64,000 bases of DNA from Phycisphaeraceae bacterium (GCA_029260595.1 JAJDCY010000023.1:248001-312000); one strand, 5' to 3'; counted from the stretch's first letter, positions 43,801 to 52,836 are shown. The notes: generated by a model not told the origin, from the sequence alone. A program made the numbers and translations.

Positions 43801-44527
43801 GCTCGGCGGTGCGATCGGGGTGCGTGACGCGGTAGAACAACCAGGTGCGCATCCCGGTGTGGTAACCGCGCTGCACGCGGGCGCGGAACTGGATCGGTGT
43901 GTCGGCCGGCCACACGCGGCCGCCGATCTGGCTGACGATCTGTGTACGGCGCGGCCACTGGGCGTCGCCGAGCGGGAGGATCCAACGCACCGCGGCGAGT
44001 CGGCTGGTCTGGGGCGCGGCAAGGACGACGGCTGCGCATATCGTGCAGACACCGAAGGCAACGAGTGTGATGCGCAGCGTTGGACCCACACGCAGCAGGC
44101 CTCGCAGACGGATCGGATCAGTTTGCGTCTGAGCGTCGAGCAGGCTGCGGGCCGCCAGCGCGGCGGTGATGGGTGAAGAATCAGTACGATTTTCGCTAGA
44201 GGTTCGGTCGGCCAAGTCGACGGCGCTGGCCAGGACACCGGCGAGTTCAGGGTGTTGGCGCTCGGCGCGCAGAGCGAGCGCGGCGAGGCTCGGTGCGAAC
44301 GCGGCCGCGCGCGTCGCACGCGATATCAGCCAGGTCAGAGCGAGCCCCGCGATCGCAACGGCGATAAGCAAGCGGATCCATCCAGGTAACCGCAGGGCGT
44401 AGTCGATCAGCCCACACAGGATGATGACCACGGTCAACGCCGTGACCCACTGAGCGAACCTGCGCAGCAACAACAGCGCCCGGCCGGCGCGTCGGACCCA
44501 ACTCAGTTGATGAATGGCTTGCCGCAT
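40844..44527 (-). CDS. Giant membrane protein with long coiled coils, DUF4175-like (operon gene 3)
   Basis: A 1227-residue protein. Two spans lie within the first 75 residues (WVTALTVVIILCGLIDYAL, IRLLIAVAIAGLALTWLI), a third near residue 170 (ITLVAFGVCTICAAVVL). Residues about 190-560 form beta-rich periplasmic-type domains, and residues 600-1150 are dominated by heptad-rich Ala/Gln/Leu/Arg helices with many Q-rich turns. The C-terminus has a Gly-rich stretch and a final helix. The layout matches large DUF4175-like proteins found next to VWA/BatA genes in planctomycetes. The likely role is structural, in an envelope complex (inference). Starts 18 bases after operon gene 2. Confidence 0.82.
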   Translation of the reverse strand: MRQAIHQLSWVRRAGRALLLLRRFAQWVTALTVVIILCGLIDYALRLPGWIRLLIAVAIAGLALTWLISRATRAAAFAPSLAALALRAERQHPELAGVLASAVDLADRTSSENRTDSSPITAALAARSLLDAQTQTDPIRLRGLLRVGPTLRITLVAFGVCTICAAVVLAAPQTSRLAAVRWILPLGDAQWPRRTQIVSQIGGRVWPADTPIQFRARVQRGYHTGMRTWLFYRVTHPDRTAEPWQSLLMTEQQPTERSTGPLRNQGLPAGHARPPTDDAQGVFERLVELSASLDDSQADQLPTVDFYFEAGDDRTKPQSLRIVARPEISAVSLDTQPPPYARGLVSAQTLRLDATPGRVTATAALAGSTVELRVSFRDPLRLTLAQADLALPGLAGYPPSRLIQKDAARDTSDVVRTRHPASTAAITDTLDQAHPVATGIARTWVLDRAVETPIRLTDRHGLTNLSQRIYRIDATADQPPTVSITDPPADISVLPTALVEIEALALDDVAVEQLELEARVADGTDQATDGESEAVPDHPPIATVVGRQKRITLQHRYDLQPLGLLPGDTVGLTAVARDVYHLENELESLRHDPTRSKLRRLRIIDVTTFITQIRGDLTTIRRQSVRAESLQRALIDKPTAAAAPDQRRLTQRIAAQSKFLATLRRRAELNRLDDTTLNDLMARAADLLQSAKTASAAADQSLARAQETPADAALHRRDAAERQAQSADALEKLVTVLDQGRDAVAHQMQLRRIHADQQALAQDTAKLLPRTLGRTHDQLSDDDRKALKSLADRQAELAEQARSLATQMRATASALAEQSDAPNDLALAQALAEAAAIAQRQGLAPTMNDAAEKLGENQVSASGSDQQQAIDTLQSMLEQTNDLEKYRHEILRRRLTELADAIGKLIEQQSSQIALVTDPASDAAKLDHDLAALRRNTIAVAERASADKATAKAQPPLNDAADSQAAAITALRLADRDGATQAESQALDQLKIALQTIRKLRQEADAEQAQKQRSKLREAYQQLADRQQQLRDQTAEQHPRSAPTRRQRAELIDLGHRQADVRIAANELGDQAGDALVFNYTHERIDRTAAMIVTRLRAAHTDDHLLHDQDAITAMLRDMAAALDMQTPDGDDFESAEGGAAGGGGAGGSPPPTVPPLAELQLLRASQYGLYQRTRTVDQQPDTETAGDTIRSLSVQQQELADLGRQLGERARREQAGPSLPTPPVEP

Positions 44528-44545
44528 AAGGTTGTCGCAGATGAG

Positions 44546-47080
44546 TCAGGCGAGGCGGAGCACCTTCCGGCCGATCCACTCGATGGTTAATAATAGGACC
44601 ACAACAATCAAGGCAAGCGGTGAGTCCCACAGAGGTTCACGGATGTCGTTGGGAGTGCGTCGTGCGCGATTTGGGACAAGCTTGATCAGTTCATCGAGTT
44701 GGCCAAGCGGCACGATCTGGCCACCGGTCTGCTCGGCGAGTGCGCGGAGGCGGTCGTGGTCGGGCAGCGGTTGGCGGAGTTCATCGTTCGGGTGGATCAC
44801 TTCGATATGGTGGGTGATGTCGATGTCCTGGAGGGCCGGCTCGGCGACATGCAGGCGCAGGTGGCCGGGCGTGGTGGGCCGCCAGGCGGCGCGGTAGACG
44901 CGGCGCGAGCCCGACCCACTTGCAGACGGGCTCGCGGTCCGGCCGGCTGACGCGGATTGGGGGAGCAACTCGATCCGTTCGATGGTCGCTGTCGATTGGG
45001 CTGCGTCGGGTATGACTACGGCGGCTTCGACCGAGATGCTGGGCAGGTCGCGTTCGAGCAGTTGGGCGTCGGAGATGCGTAGCTGCGCGACAAGGGTCTG
45101 GCCAAGTTCGATTCGGCTGTGCGAGGTAGAAAGCACAGCGCGTTGCGGATCGTGATCGGCGCGGTTCCTGGCCAGTGCGCGAATCAGTTGCAACCAGAAT
45201 CGCTCGAAGTAGAGATCGCCGGTACCGAATCGCCATCGCCATGTTTCGTCTGTCGCAAGGTAGAGGCTCTGGCCGGCGCCGTAACGGATGCGTGTCAGCA
45301 GCGGGGCGGCGGTGGGGCCGGCATCACCCGCCGTCGCGAGGACCTCCGCGGAGGGTTTGAGCCGGCCGAGGTCCTGCGCCCACCAGAATCCCGGTAGCCG
45401 CGATGCCAGCGCCGGTGCCGCGGGGTCGGGCGTGTCGGTACGGGAATCGAGGCGGAGGATATTGAGCGCGCGGGCGAGCGGCGTGGGCTGGATGGCGACA
45501 GGTTCGTCGGTGGCTCCCAGGCGCACGACGTCGGCCGGGCGACGCATCGGGAGCAGGTCGGCGAGTGTGGTCGCGTCATAGCCGCGCGGCGTGTCGTTGG
45601 GGCCGGCGATCCATAGCAGACCCGCCCCGTGTTGAGCGACCTGGTCGCGTATCAGAGCACGCTGTGTGGCGCTGAAGTAGTCGGCGGGGACGTCGCCGAT
45701 CACGATCACGTCGTACGGCTGCATCTCGTCGGCGGTCGCGGGCAGGCGCGAGATGGGCATGTCGCCTTCCTGTGCGAACGCGCGGTCGGCGCTGATAAGC
45801 ATCATGCTGCTCTCGATGCTCTTCTCGCGTATCAACACGTTCTTCAGGTAGCGATACTCCCACCGCGGGTAGCCCTCGACATAAAGCACGCGAAGCGGGC
45901 GGCGGATCATCTCAATCGGAATTGTCCGGGTGTTGTTCTCGGTGATTGGTTCGGCGTCGGGCATGTCCGATCGCGGCGCGTCCGGGAGCGGCGTGTCTGG
46001 TTCGTAGCTGACCCGCACACGCCAGGTGGTCTCGCCCGTGCTGCGCGATTCGCCGAGCAGACGGATCGGTTGACCCGGCGGTTGGTCGGCCAACGTGCGC
46101 TGGTCGAGGACTTCACCCGTCTGATCATCGGTTAGACGGATGTGCACACGGGCGGGATCTGGCGCTGCGTCGGGTGGGTAGGTATCGATCCAGGCCTGGA
46201 CAGGGATGGCATCGTTGACGAAGGCGCGAGTCGGTGCGGACACCCGGGCGAGGCGCAGGTCCAGTGTGGCGACCGCGGCGCCGAGGGGTACGGGGTAAAC
46301 GGCGATCGCACGCTGTTCGAGTTGTTGAGTGAAACCGGTGGAGGTGTTCTGAGGCGTGCGGCCGTCGGTCATCAGGACAATGCCGCTGATTGGTCGGCCC
46401 GCCGCTTTGAGGATCGCCTGCTCGATCGCGGTGCGGATCGCGGTCGCGCGGCCGTCGGGCGCGGGCAGCGCGCCCGCGGTCGGGGTCGGGGTCACGCTCG
46501 CGACGGCGGCTGGCGGAGCGGGGATGGGTGGGTCGATGGGGTAGGCCTCGGAGTCGAACCCGAGCCAGAGGATCTCGCGGTGGTGGCCGAGCCGATCCGG
46601 GCCGAAGACGTCAGCCTGCGCGGCGAGCGCTCGGCGCAGCGCGTCGTCTCGGGTTAGCAGAGCGGCGGCGTTGGTCGCCGCGGATTGGATTGGCTCGGCC
46701 GATGAGCCGGTGCTTGTTGCGGAAGGCGTGTCGCGGGTGCGCATCGAAGCGCTTCGGTCGACGAGCATCACCAGACAGTCCGGATCGATGCGTTCGCGTA
46801 CGAGGGTGAGAATCGGCCCGGCGATGAGCGCGGCGACAACGATCATCAGCAGCGCGCGCACCGCGGCAAGCGACATCCGCGACCGCCGGGCGCCGTACAT
46901 GCGGCCGTAACTCCAGACCGCGAGCGCAGCGGCAGCGAGCGCAATGCCTACCCAGACCCACGCGGGCAGCGGGGTCTGCCAGTCGAGGCGCGCGTTCGGC
47001 TGCGACCAACTCAGGCGGTCGAGGCCCAACAAGCGATCGAGCAATGACGCGGCAGTGATGGGCAGGTGGGGCGTTGTCAT
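44546..47080 (-). CDS. Membrane VWA protein with GATase1-like domain (operon gene 2)
   Basis: An 844-residue protein. Two N-terminal spans (WVWVGIALAAAALAVWSYG; LAAVRALLMIVVAALIAGPIL), then a von Willebrand A domain with the MIDAS motif in CLVMLVDRSASM (DxSxS) and a second acidic site at GIVLMTDGR. Residues about 370-560 (PLRVLYVEGYPRWEYRYLKNVL, DVIVIGDVPADYFSATQ) have the class I glutamine-amidotransferase-like fold seen in BatA-type proteins, without the catalytic Cys triad in view. A final span ends the protein. The ATG at 47080 overlaps the upstream stop by four bases, and the longer frame to 47320 lies in the upstream gene. Confidence 0.88.
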   Translation of the reverse strand: MTTPHLPITAASLLDRLLGLDRLSWSQPNARLDWQTPLPAWVWVGIALAAAALAVWSYGRMYGARRSRMSLAAVRALLMIVVAALIAGPILTLVRERIDPDCLVMLVDRSASMRTRDTPSATSTGSSAEPIQSAATNAAALLTRDDALRRALAAQADVFGPDRLGHHREILWLGFDSEAYPIDPPIPAPPAAVASVTPTPTAGALPAPDGRATAIRTAIEQAILKAAGRPISGIVLMTDGRTPQNTSTGFTQQLEQRAIAVYPVPLGAAVATLDLRLARVSAPTRAFVNDAIPVQAWIDTYPPDAAPDPARVHIRLTDDQTGEVLDQRTLADQPPGQPIRLLGESRSTGETTWRVRVSYEPDTPLPDAPRSDMPDAEPITENNTRTIPIEMIRRPLRVLYVEGYPRWEYRYLKNVLIREKSIESSMMLISADRAFAQEGDMPISRLPATADEMQPYDVIVIGDVPADYFSATQRALIRDQVAQHGAGLLWIAGPNDTPRGYDATTLADLLPMRRPADVVRLGATDEPVAIQPTPLARALNILRLDSRTDTPDPAAPALASRLPGFWWAQDLGRLKPSAEVLATAGDAGPTAAPLLTRIRYGAGQSLYLATDETWRWRFGTGDLYFERFWLQLIRALARNRADHDPQRAVLSTSHSRIELGQTLVAQLRISDAQLLERDLPSISVEAAVVIPDAAQSTATIERIELLPQSASAGRTASPSASGSGSRRVYRAAWRPTTPGHLRLHVAEPALQDIDITHHIEVIHPNDELRQPLPDHDRLRALAEQTGGQIVPLGQLDELIKLVPNRARRTPNDIREPLWDSPLALIVVVLLLTIEWIGRKVLRLA

Positions 47081-49506
47081 GCCGAAGCGGCCTCGGCGGA
47101 TGGGGACTGGTGTGTCAGATCGGCTGTGATGCCGCGGCGGAACGAGCCGCCCGCGACGGCGCGTGCGTGGCTGAACCAGCGTGCGAGACAGGTCTCTAAA
47201 AGGATCAAGCCGGCGGTGACCCACAGCAGCGGCCAACCAAGGTTCGCTCGGGTCTGATGGGCCGCCAGACTGGACGCGGTAGGCGATAACCAAGCCCACT
47301 CGCCAGTTGGCGCGAGCCACTGCAGCAGCCGGTCCGGATCGGTGTACGCGGTGTTACCCGAGCCGGGGTCGGCGTTGACGACAAGCGAGATCGAGCCCGT
47401 CGAGCTGGAGGTCGGGTGATAGGTGCCCGGATGATCGAGAGCCGTGACCGGTTCGACGACGGACGCAATAGCGGGCGAGTGGCTGTCATTCGGGCTCGAC
47501 GAGGCTGGGCGCAGCGGGATCGAAACCGGCGGTGAGTTGGGAGTTGCCGCGAGTGTGATCCCGTCGGCTCCGCGCCAGCGCGAACCAAGGGTAGGCCGAT
47601 CGCCGGCGACGACCGGTGTCAGGTGCTCGTTCGGAGCGGCCCCGCCGAGCAGCGCCCGCAGCGTCTCGTGCAGCAACGGGACGAACAACGGTCGCGTCGG
47701 GAGGTTGGTCCAGCCCGAGTCGATCGCGGCGGTGAGCATGACGGCGAAGCCTCGGCCGACACCCGCGACGGCGAGCACCGGGGAACCGCTGTCCGTCGAG
47801 ATCCAAGCCACGTCCGGAGCGTCGCGGGTGGCCAGATCAATCATGCGGGCGAGACGGACAGGGCGGAGTAGCGCCGGCCAGTCGGCACCGAGCAGGCCAA
47901 GCGGCTCGGGAACCGGCCCGGCGGTGCTAAGTGACCAACCGATCTGTTCGTCACCGCTGTATTCGCGCGTCTCAGCGGCGACTCGCCAATCGAGATCGAA
48001 CGCCGCGAACATCGCGTCAGCCCAAGCGGGCGGCGCGGCGATGGAGGGGGCGACTACCCAAACCAGCGCACCGCGGCGAGTCGCATCGGCGAGGTCATGC
48101 CAACCCGTTTCATCGATCAGGTCCGGTCGGAGCACAAACATCGCGTCGTGCGCGGCGGTGGTGTCGGCGTCGAGGCGCTCGGGGCCAAGCGTGGTCAGCA
48201 CGACGCCCGTGAGGTTGACGCTGTCTCCATCGCCCGTTGATCGAGGCATCGATCCGGGCGCGAGCGCGAGGCGCAGCCACTGCGCCGGCGTCGGGTCCTC
48301 GTCGCCGGAGCTGCCATGGAGGTCTAACGGCGAATCGATTAGTGCAACGCGCAGCTCGTTGCGCACCGCGAGCAGTGTGGTGTGGTGGTTGTCGGCTGCG
48401 AGCGCATCGTCCAATCGGTCCGCGGCCGCGGTGCGGACCAGGGTCGTGAGGGAAAGCGTAGGGCTGTCGACAGCGCTAGCATCGGGGTCGCGACCGAACA
48501 CGCTCGGCGTGAGGTGGGCAGGCGTGAGCGGCAACTCGATGTTGAGAACCGCGACGCTCTGGCCTGGGGACCAGTGATGCTCGCGACTGACCGCAAGCGG
48601 CTTGGCAGCGGGGTCCGGGCCGCGCGCCGTGATCTCGACTGTTGTGTCGAGCGTGTCAGCGGTATTGCCGAAGCGGCGCAGGCGCACCTCGATGCCGGGC
48701 GAGACCGTCGGTTGGCCGCCGGGCGCAAGGATCGACCTGCGACGCGGTGTCACCGAAGCGATCTGTACATTGTTGGCACCGGGTTGTGGGCGAACCGTCA
48801 TCAGACGAGCGCGCGTGCCGAGTACGGCGAGGCCATTGGGTAGGGGTTGATCGGCGGGTACCGCGGACTGTGAGAAGTCGCTGATCAGCACGACCATCGT
48901 CCGATCAGGCGGCGTCGGGTCGTCTGTGAGTGCGGCGCTGACGGCTTGGAGCGCCGCCGGGATGTCCGAGCGCGAGTACCGGGGCGCCATGGCGTCGATG
49001 CGCTCGCGTGCCAACTCAGGCGATGCCGCCCCGGCCAGTTCCTGCACCGGCTGTGCCGGTCGCGCCGTGCGCCAAACCGCGACGCGATCGGCGGGGGTCA
49101 GTTGGTCGATGACGCGCAAGGCTGCGTGTTGAATCAACTCAAACCGCGCGCGGCCCCCGCTGTCGACGGCCTGGGTAGTTAACGAGTCGTCGATCACGAG
49201 GCAGACCAAACGACCGGCATCGCCCATGCGGCCGGCCCAACCGCTCACCAGAGGGCCGCTGAGCGCCAGGCCGAGGATCAGCAAAATCAGGCAACGGATG
49301 GTCAACAGCAGCCAGTGCTCGACCTGCATCCGGCGGCGTTGTCGGCGGACGGCTTCGACGAGAAATCGCATCGCGCCCCAGGGCTCACGCGGGCGGCGCA
49401 GACGCGACAGCAGGTGGATCAACAGCGGGATTGCGACCGCGCCGGCCCCCGCGGCGGCCAGCGCCTGGTGGGTGAACACGGCTGAGATCTGCGCGAGCGC
49501 GGGCAT
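47077..49506 (-). CDS. BatA-like VWA membrane protein (operon gene 1)
   Basis: An 809-residue protein starting with the BatA/aerotolerance N-terminal domain: a hydrophobic lead, IPLLIHLLSRLRRPREPWGAMRFL, and a span at LLLTIRCLILLILGLALSGPL. A VWA domain follows with LVCLVIDDSLTTQ (MIDAS variant DxSxT) and MVVLISDFSQ. A long beta-rich region and one last span (WPLLWVTAGLILLETCLARWF) complete it. BatA proteins usually work with MoxR-type AAA+ ATPases and DUF58 proteins; neither lies in this window next to the operon. First gene of the operon, with a TATAGA box about 30 bases upstream. Confidence 0.9.
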   Translation of the reverse strand: MPALAQISAVFTHQALAAAGAGAVAIPLLIHLLSRLRRPREPWGAMRFLVEAVRRQRRRMQVEHWLLLTIRCLILLILGLALSGPLVSGWAGRMGDAGRLVCLVIDDSLTTQAVDSGGRARFELIQHAALRVIDQLTPADRVAVWRTARPAQPVQELAGAASPELARERIDAMAPRYSRSDIPAALQAVSAALTDDPTPPDRTMVVLISDFSQSAVPADQPLPNGLAVLGTRARLMTVRPQPGANNVQIASVTPRRRSILAPGGQPTVSPGIEVRLRRFGNTADTLDTTVEITARGPDPAAKPLAVSREHHWSPGQSVAVLNIELPLTPAHLTPSVFGRDPDASAVDSPTLSLTTLVRTAAADRLDDALAADNHHTTLLAVRNELRVALIDSPLDLHGSSGDEDPTPAQWLRLALAPGSMPRSTGDGDSVNLTGVVLTTLGPERLDADTTAAHDAMFVLRPDLIDETGWHDLADATRRGALVWVVAPSIAAPPAWADAMFAAFDLDWRVAAETREYSGDEQIGWSLSTAGPVPEPLGLLGADWPALLRPVRLARMIDLATRDAPDVAWISTDSGSPVLAVAGVGRGFAVMLTAAIDSGWTNLPTRPLFVPLLHETLRALLGGAAPNEHLTPVVAGDRPTLGSRWRGADGITLAATPNSPPVSIPLRPASSSPNDSHSPAIASVVEPVTALDHPGTYHPTSSSTGSISLVVNADPGSGNTAYTDPDRLLQWLAPTGEWAWLSPTASSLAAHQTRANLGWPLLWVTAGLILLETCLARWFSHARAVAGGSFRRGITADLTHQSPSAEAASA

Positions 49507-49535
49507 GGTGTCTCCCGAGGGCGGTCCTTCGCAGA

Positions 49536-49541
49536 TCTATA
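49536..49541 (-). promoter_or_regulatory. -10 box (TATAGA) for the six-gene operon
   Basis: Minus-strand TACTATAGATC, 30 bases before the ATG at 49506. Without it, expression of all six genes would have no visible promoter. Confidence 0.4.
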
Positions 49542-49625
49542 GTACCGATCCCGCCGAGCGGTTCGGTCGCAGTCGCATACATGTGGTCGTCGCGTGCTGA
49601 GTTGGGCGTCGTCGCAGTCCGGCGC

Positions 49626-51266
49626 CTAGAACGCCCAGAAGACGATATTGAAGTGCAGGCCGATGTCCTGGAGGTCGAACTCGGGCGTGTCGATCTTGCG
49701 GAACGGCTGGCCCCAGAATAGTTGGGCACTGAACTGATCGTTCGGCTGAAACACCAGCCCGAGCCCGGCGCTGGAGATGTCGTTCGACACCGAACCGGCT
49801 GTGATGTTGCTACCCGAGCCGAAGTCGTAGAACGGCACGAGGGTGAACACCGCGTTGCCCGCCGCATCAAACACCAGCGGAACGCGAAACTCCACCGTCA
49901 CCACCACACCCTCGTCGCGGACTAGCTGGTTCTCACGGTAGCCGCGGACCGTCTCCGACCCACCGATGCTGAACTGCTCCATGGTGAGCAACGGGTCTGC
50001 CGCGACCTGGCCGCTGATGCGGACGACAAGTTGGTTGTTCGTGTCGGGGATCAACTGGATGTACTGGACCTGGCCCAGCCAGGAGAAAAATTGCCCGTCT
50101 GGAACGCTGTTCCCGTTGGCCGTCGCGCCCAACGCATCAACGCCAACCGACATGGTCGACCGTGCGGCGACCGCGTGCGTCTGCGAGCGATTGACCCATT
50201 CCTGAGTGAACCGCAGTGCGGTCACTTCGGTCTGCCCATTCTCGGCGCCGGGTGAGAACGAGAACGGCGTGCTTCCGATGAAGGTCTCGTTCGAACGATT
50301 CTCAAAACCAAACGACAACGCGAACTCGGAATTCGGCGTGCGCTCGACCGGGACGCGGACGGTAAACCCGAAGCTCTCCGATTCACTGTTGATATTGAGC
50401 GCCGAGAAAGGGTCTTCGATCACCAGCGTATCGCTGCGAGTGAAGCTTAGCTGGAGGGTGACGTCGTCCTCGTTGAGCGGGATGGTGTAGGAGACGTTGA
50501 TCTCGTCGTCGTCACCGAAGTTCATCTCGTCAATCCCGCCCTTGGTGATGCCCCACTGGAGGTTCAGCGCGTCGCCGTTGCCGGTTAGATTCGAGTGGGC
50601 CAGCAGCAACTCCAGCCGCTCGGCACCCAGGCTCGGCGGACGGCTGTTGCTGAATCGGAACCCGGCCCGGAACTGCTTGGCTTCTTCAACGGTCACATCC
50701 AGCAGGCTGTCGCCCGGAGCGGCACCGGGTCGAAGTTCAGCGTTGACACGCCCGATGTTCGGGTTCTGGCGGACCAACTCGAGCGCGTCGCGCAGCTCGT
50801 GCAAGCTCAGCGGGACGGACGCACCGCGCTCGACACGCTTGCGGATGTAGTCCGACTTGAGTCGCTCGTTGCCCTGGACTGTTACCTGGGATAACTGCCC
50901 CTCCGTGATCGTGAACCAGACAACGCCGTCGACCACCGACTGGTCGGGCAGAGTCGCACCGGAGTTGATGTACCCGCCGTTGATGTAGTGCAGTGTCACG
51001 GCCTGGCGGGCGGCTTCGAGTTGCTCGGTGGTCAACTCACGGTCGATAAACCCGGCGACAACCTCAGCAAGCTGTTCATCGGTGAACACCGTGTTGCCCT
51101 CGAAGCGAAACGCGGAGACATACACAGCCAAGCCCGACGACAGCGAGTCATGGGCCGCGTCGGCCGGCTGGCCCCCCACGTCGGCACGCACCGCCGCAGA
51201 TGCACCCGCCGCCAGAACAATACAAGCAGACAAAACCACCCGACCAATCCCATGGGTATGACTCAT
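49626..51266 (-). CDS. TpsB/ShlB-FhaC-type outer-membrane transporter
   Basis: Two-partner-secretion translocator of the Omp85 superfamily. From ATG 51266 it is 546 residues: signal peptide MSHTHGIGRVVLSACIVLAAG ending near A-VRA, two POTRA-like periplasmic domains (VSAFRFEGNTVFTDEQL... and ITEGQLSQVTVQGNERLKSDYI), and a 16-strand barrel with the conserved VRGYRENQLVRDEG motif and the terminal aromatic residue Phe (NIVFWAF) needed for BAM-dependent assembly. A longer frame starts at ATG 51416 with its own ribosome site, but would place the signal peptide internally. No TpsA exoprotein gene is in the window, so the cargo is unknown. Confidence 0.88.
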   Translation of the reverse strand: MSHTHGIGRVVLSACIVLAAGASAAVRADVGGQPADAAHDSLSSGLAVYVSAFRFEGNTVFTDEQLAEVVAGFIDRELTTEQLEAARQAVTLHYINGGYINSGATLPDQSVVDGVVWFTITEGQLSQVTVQGNERLKSDYIRKRVERGASVPLSLHELRDALELVRQNPNIGRVNAELRPGAAPGDSLLDVTVEEAKQFRAGFRFSNSRPPSLGAERLELLLAHSNLTGNGDALNLQWGITKGGIDEMNFGDDDEINVSYTIPLNEDDVTLQLSFTRSDTLVIEDPFSALNINSESESFGFTVRVPVERTPNSEFALSFGFENRSNETFIGSTPFSFSPGAENGQTEVTALRFTQEWVNRSQTHAVAARSTMSVGVDALGATANGNSVPDGQFFSWLGQVQYIQLIPDTNNQLVVRISGQVAADPLLTMEQFSIGGSETVRGYRENQLVRDEGVVVTVEFRVPLVFDAAGNAVFTLVPFYDFGSGSNITAGSVSNDISSAGLGLVFQPNDQFSAQLFWGQPFRKIDTPEFDLQDIGLHFNIVFWAF

Positions 51267-51507
51267 GCGTTGCCTCACTGTCTTAGGGCCGGAGACGGTC
51301 GCTTGGGGCCGATTGACGTGTCGTGTTGATAGGTACGCCTGCCGCGAGTGATCTCGAGCAGTCAATCCCACAACCGATAACATAGGATTAGGTTTGCTGT
51401 CCGCAGTGTAAGACATGCTAGAGTCCCCTTTGCTCCCTCCGGAACCAGGACGCGATAGGGGCCGACAGCCGACGTTAATAATTATGCACAAATAGTCCAA
51501 GGGGGCA

Positions 51508-51513
51508 ATTGTA
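51508..51513 (-). promoter_or_regulatory. -10 box (TACAAT) for tpsB
   Basis: Minus strand GGCTGTACAAT. The leader would be about 85 bases to the 51416 start or 235 bases to 51266. Confidence 0.4.
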
Positions 51514-51686
51514 CAGCCAGCGATCCCCTAGACACGCTGAGTGATTTATCTCATCGACGGTTCCAGAGCGGGAACCGGGGGGAACTGACCGGCAAGACCT
51601 AGTCAGTCCGAGGGCCCGCGTTCTGTATAGAGATAGGAAGGTGGGTTAATCCCTACCGGTGCGACTGATAGGCCGTATCAGCGAAG

Positions 51687-51717
51687 AAAAAGGCGACGAT
51701 TCTTGCGAACCGTCGCC
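51687..51717 (-). terminator. Intrinsic terminator after the HDOD gene
   Basis: On the minus strand the stem GGCGACG.TTC / GAA.CGTCGCC closes on a GCAA tetraloop, including one G-T pair, and is followed by TTTTTCTTC. Confidence 0.9.
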
Positions 51718-51794
51718 CGGAGGGAAAAGAGAGACGCGTTGATACCGGTGCAGGCGGAGCGATCGCTCGCGCACCAGGCTGCGGCCTAGCCGCT

Positions 51795-52700
51795 TTAGCC
51801 GCCGTCCTGCAGGAGTGCGGACGCTTCCTGGATCGCATCGGGCACCTGCTCGGCGATCTGGTTGAGCACCTCCACGTTCAGGTTCAATCGGGTGAGAATT
51901 TCGGGATCGTAGTCGCCGGCCTCGACACTGTCGGTGTATCCGAGTCCGAGTTTGGCCGTGAGGATATCGGCGATGTGTACCAACAGCGTCAAGCCGTGGG
52001 TCTGATCGACCAACTCCAGCGGGCGGTGATGGTAGCCGGTGACGTAGGCGAAACTCTGTGGGAACTTCCACTGCTTGCACAGGCCCATGCCGAAGTGCTC
52101 GTGGTTGGCGCCCATCGCTTCGAACTCAGCGTCGCGGAGCGAGATGTTGGGGTTCTGCTGCTTCTTGGCCAATGCCTTGATAAAGCCGGAGCGGCGGGCC
52201 TGGATCTCGACCATGATCCCGATGTCGTGGATCAACCCGGCAAGGAATGCCTCGTCCGGCAGGCCCAGGCCGATCTTCGCGGCGAGCATCTTCGTCGTTG
52301 TCGCCACCGCGATCGAGTGCTGCCACAGGTCGCGTGCGTTGAAGTTCGGCGCGATCTGACCGCCGCGGAACAGCTTGGCCAAACTCGCGGCGATGGCGAT
52401 GTTCTTAACGGCATTCAGCCCCAGCAGTACAATCGCACGATTGGTCGAGCCGATCTGCCCGGGCAACCCGTAGAACGCGCTGTTGACGACCTTGAGGATC
52501 CGAGCACCCAGTGCCGGGTCGTTGCTGATGACGTTGTTCAGATCCTGTGCGGTCGAGTCCGGGTCCTCGACCAGGTGGATGATCTTCATCGTCACTTCAG
52601 GAAGCGTGGCGATGTTGCTGACTTCTTTGAGCGCGGCTTTAACAACATCGTCCGTGCTCACGGCCGGCGTCGCATTAGGCTCGGTCGTCGCTTGAGTCAT
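51795..52700 (-). CDS. HDOD-domain signalling protein
   Basis: A 301-residue protein made almost entirely of an HDOD domain, a relative of HD phosphodiesterases that lacks catalytic competence in most members and acts in signal relay. The family blocks seen are LPEVTMKIIHLVEDPDSTAQDLNNVISNDPALGARILKVVNS, FLAGLIHDIGIMV and YHHRPLEL. The HD pair is retained as HD in IHDIG. GGAGGGAG precedes the ATG at 52700, and a strong terminator follows, so it is a single-gene unit. The input or output partner is not evident. Confidence 0.9.
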   Translation of the reverse strand: MTQATTEPNATPAVSTDDVVKAALKEVSNIATLPEVTMKIIHLVEDPDSTAQDLNNVISNDPALGARILKVVNSAFYGLPGQIGSTNRAIVLLGLNAVKNIAIAASLAKLFRGGQIAPNFNARDLWQHSIAVATTTKMLAAKIGLGLPDEAFLAGLIHDIGIMVEIQARRSGFIKALAKKQQNPNISLRDAEFEAMGANHEHFGMGLCKQWKFPQSFAYVTGYHHRPLELVDQTHGLTLLVHIADILTAKLGLGYTDSVEAGDYDPEILTRLNLNVEVLNQIAEQVPDAIQEASALLQDGG

Positions 52701-52823
52701 TCTAACTCCCTCCGAGGTGGACGAAAAAGGCTATCTTCAGATATCGGCTGATGGTTTAAGGTGCTTAAGCGGCGTCGTCCGATTTTCGCGGGCGAAACGC
52801 TTGTCCGGGCCCGATGCGCGGGC

Positions 52824-52829
52824 TACCCT
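52824..52829 (+). promoter_or_regulatory. -10 box (TACCCT) for the gene at 52837, leaderless
   Basis: GGCTACCCT is followed by seven bases and the ATG at 52837. Weak hexamer but the same geometry as the other leaderless starts. Confidence 0.4.
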
Positions 52830-52836
52830 TGGACAT

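Larger units (their letters stand above)
51267..51794. other. Upstream region of tpsB and terminator of the HDOD gene
   Basis: It contains the minus-strand TACAAT box at 51508, an alternative tpsB start at 51416 preceded by AAAGGGGA, and the HDOD terminator. The segment 51416-51266 would code for 50 extra N-terminal residues if the longer start is used. Confidence 0.6.

Noticed and set aside
47444..48577. Plus-strand open frame of 377 codons
   Set aside because: It is antisense to the BatA-like gene, Ser/Arg-rich with no domain, as expected for a shadow of a high-GC gene. No promoter or ribosome site.
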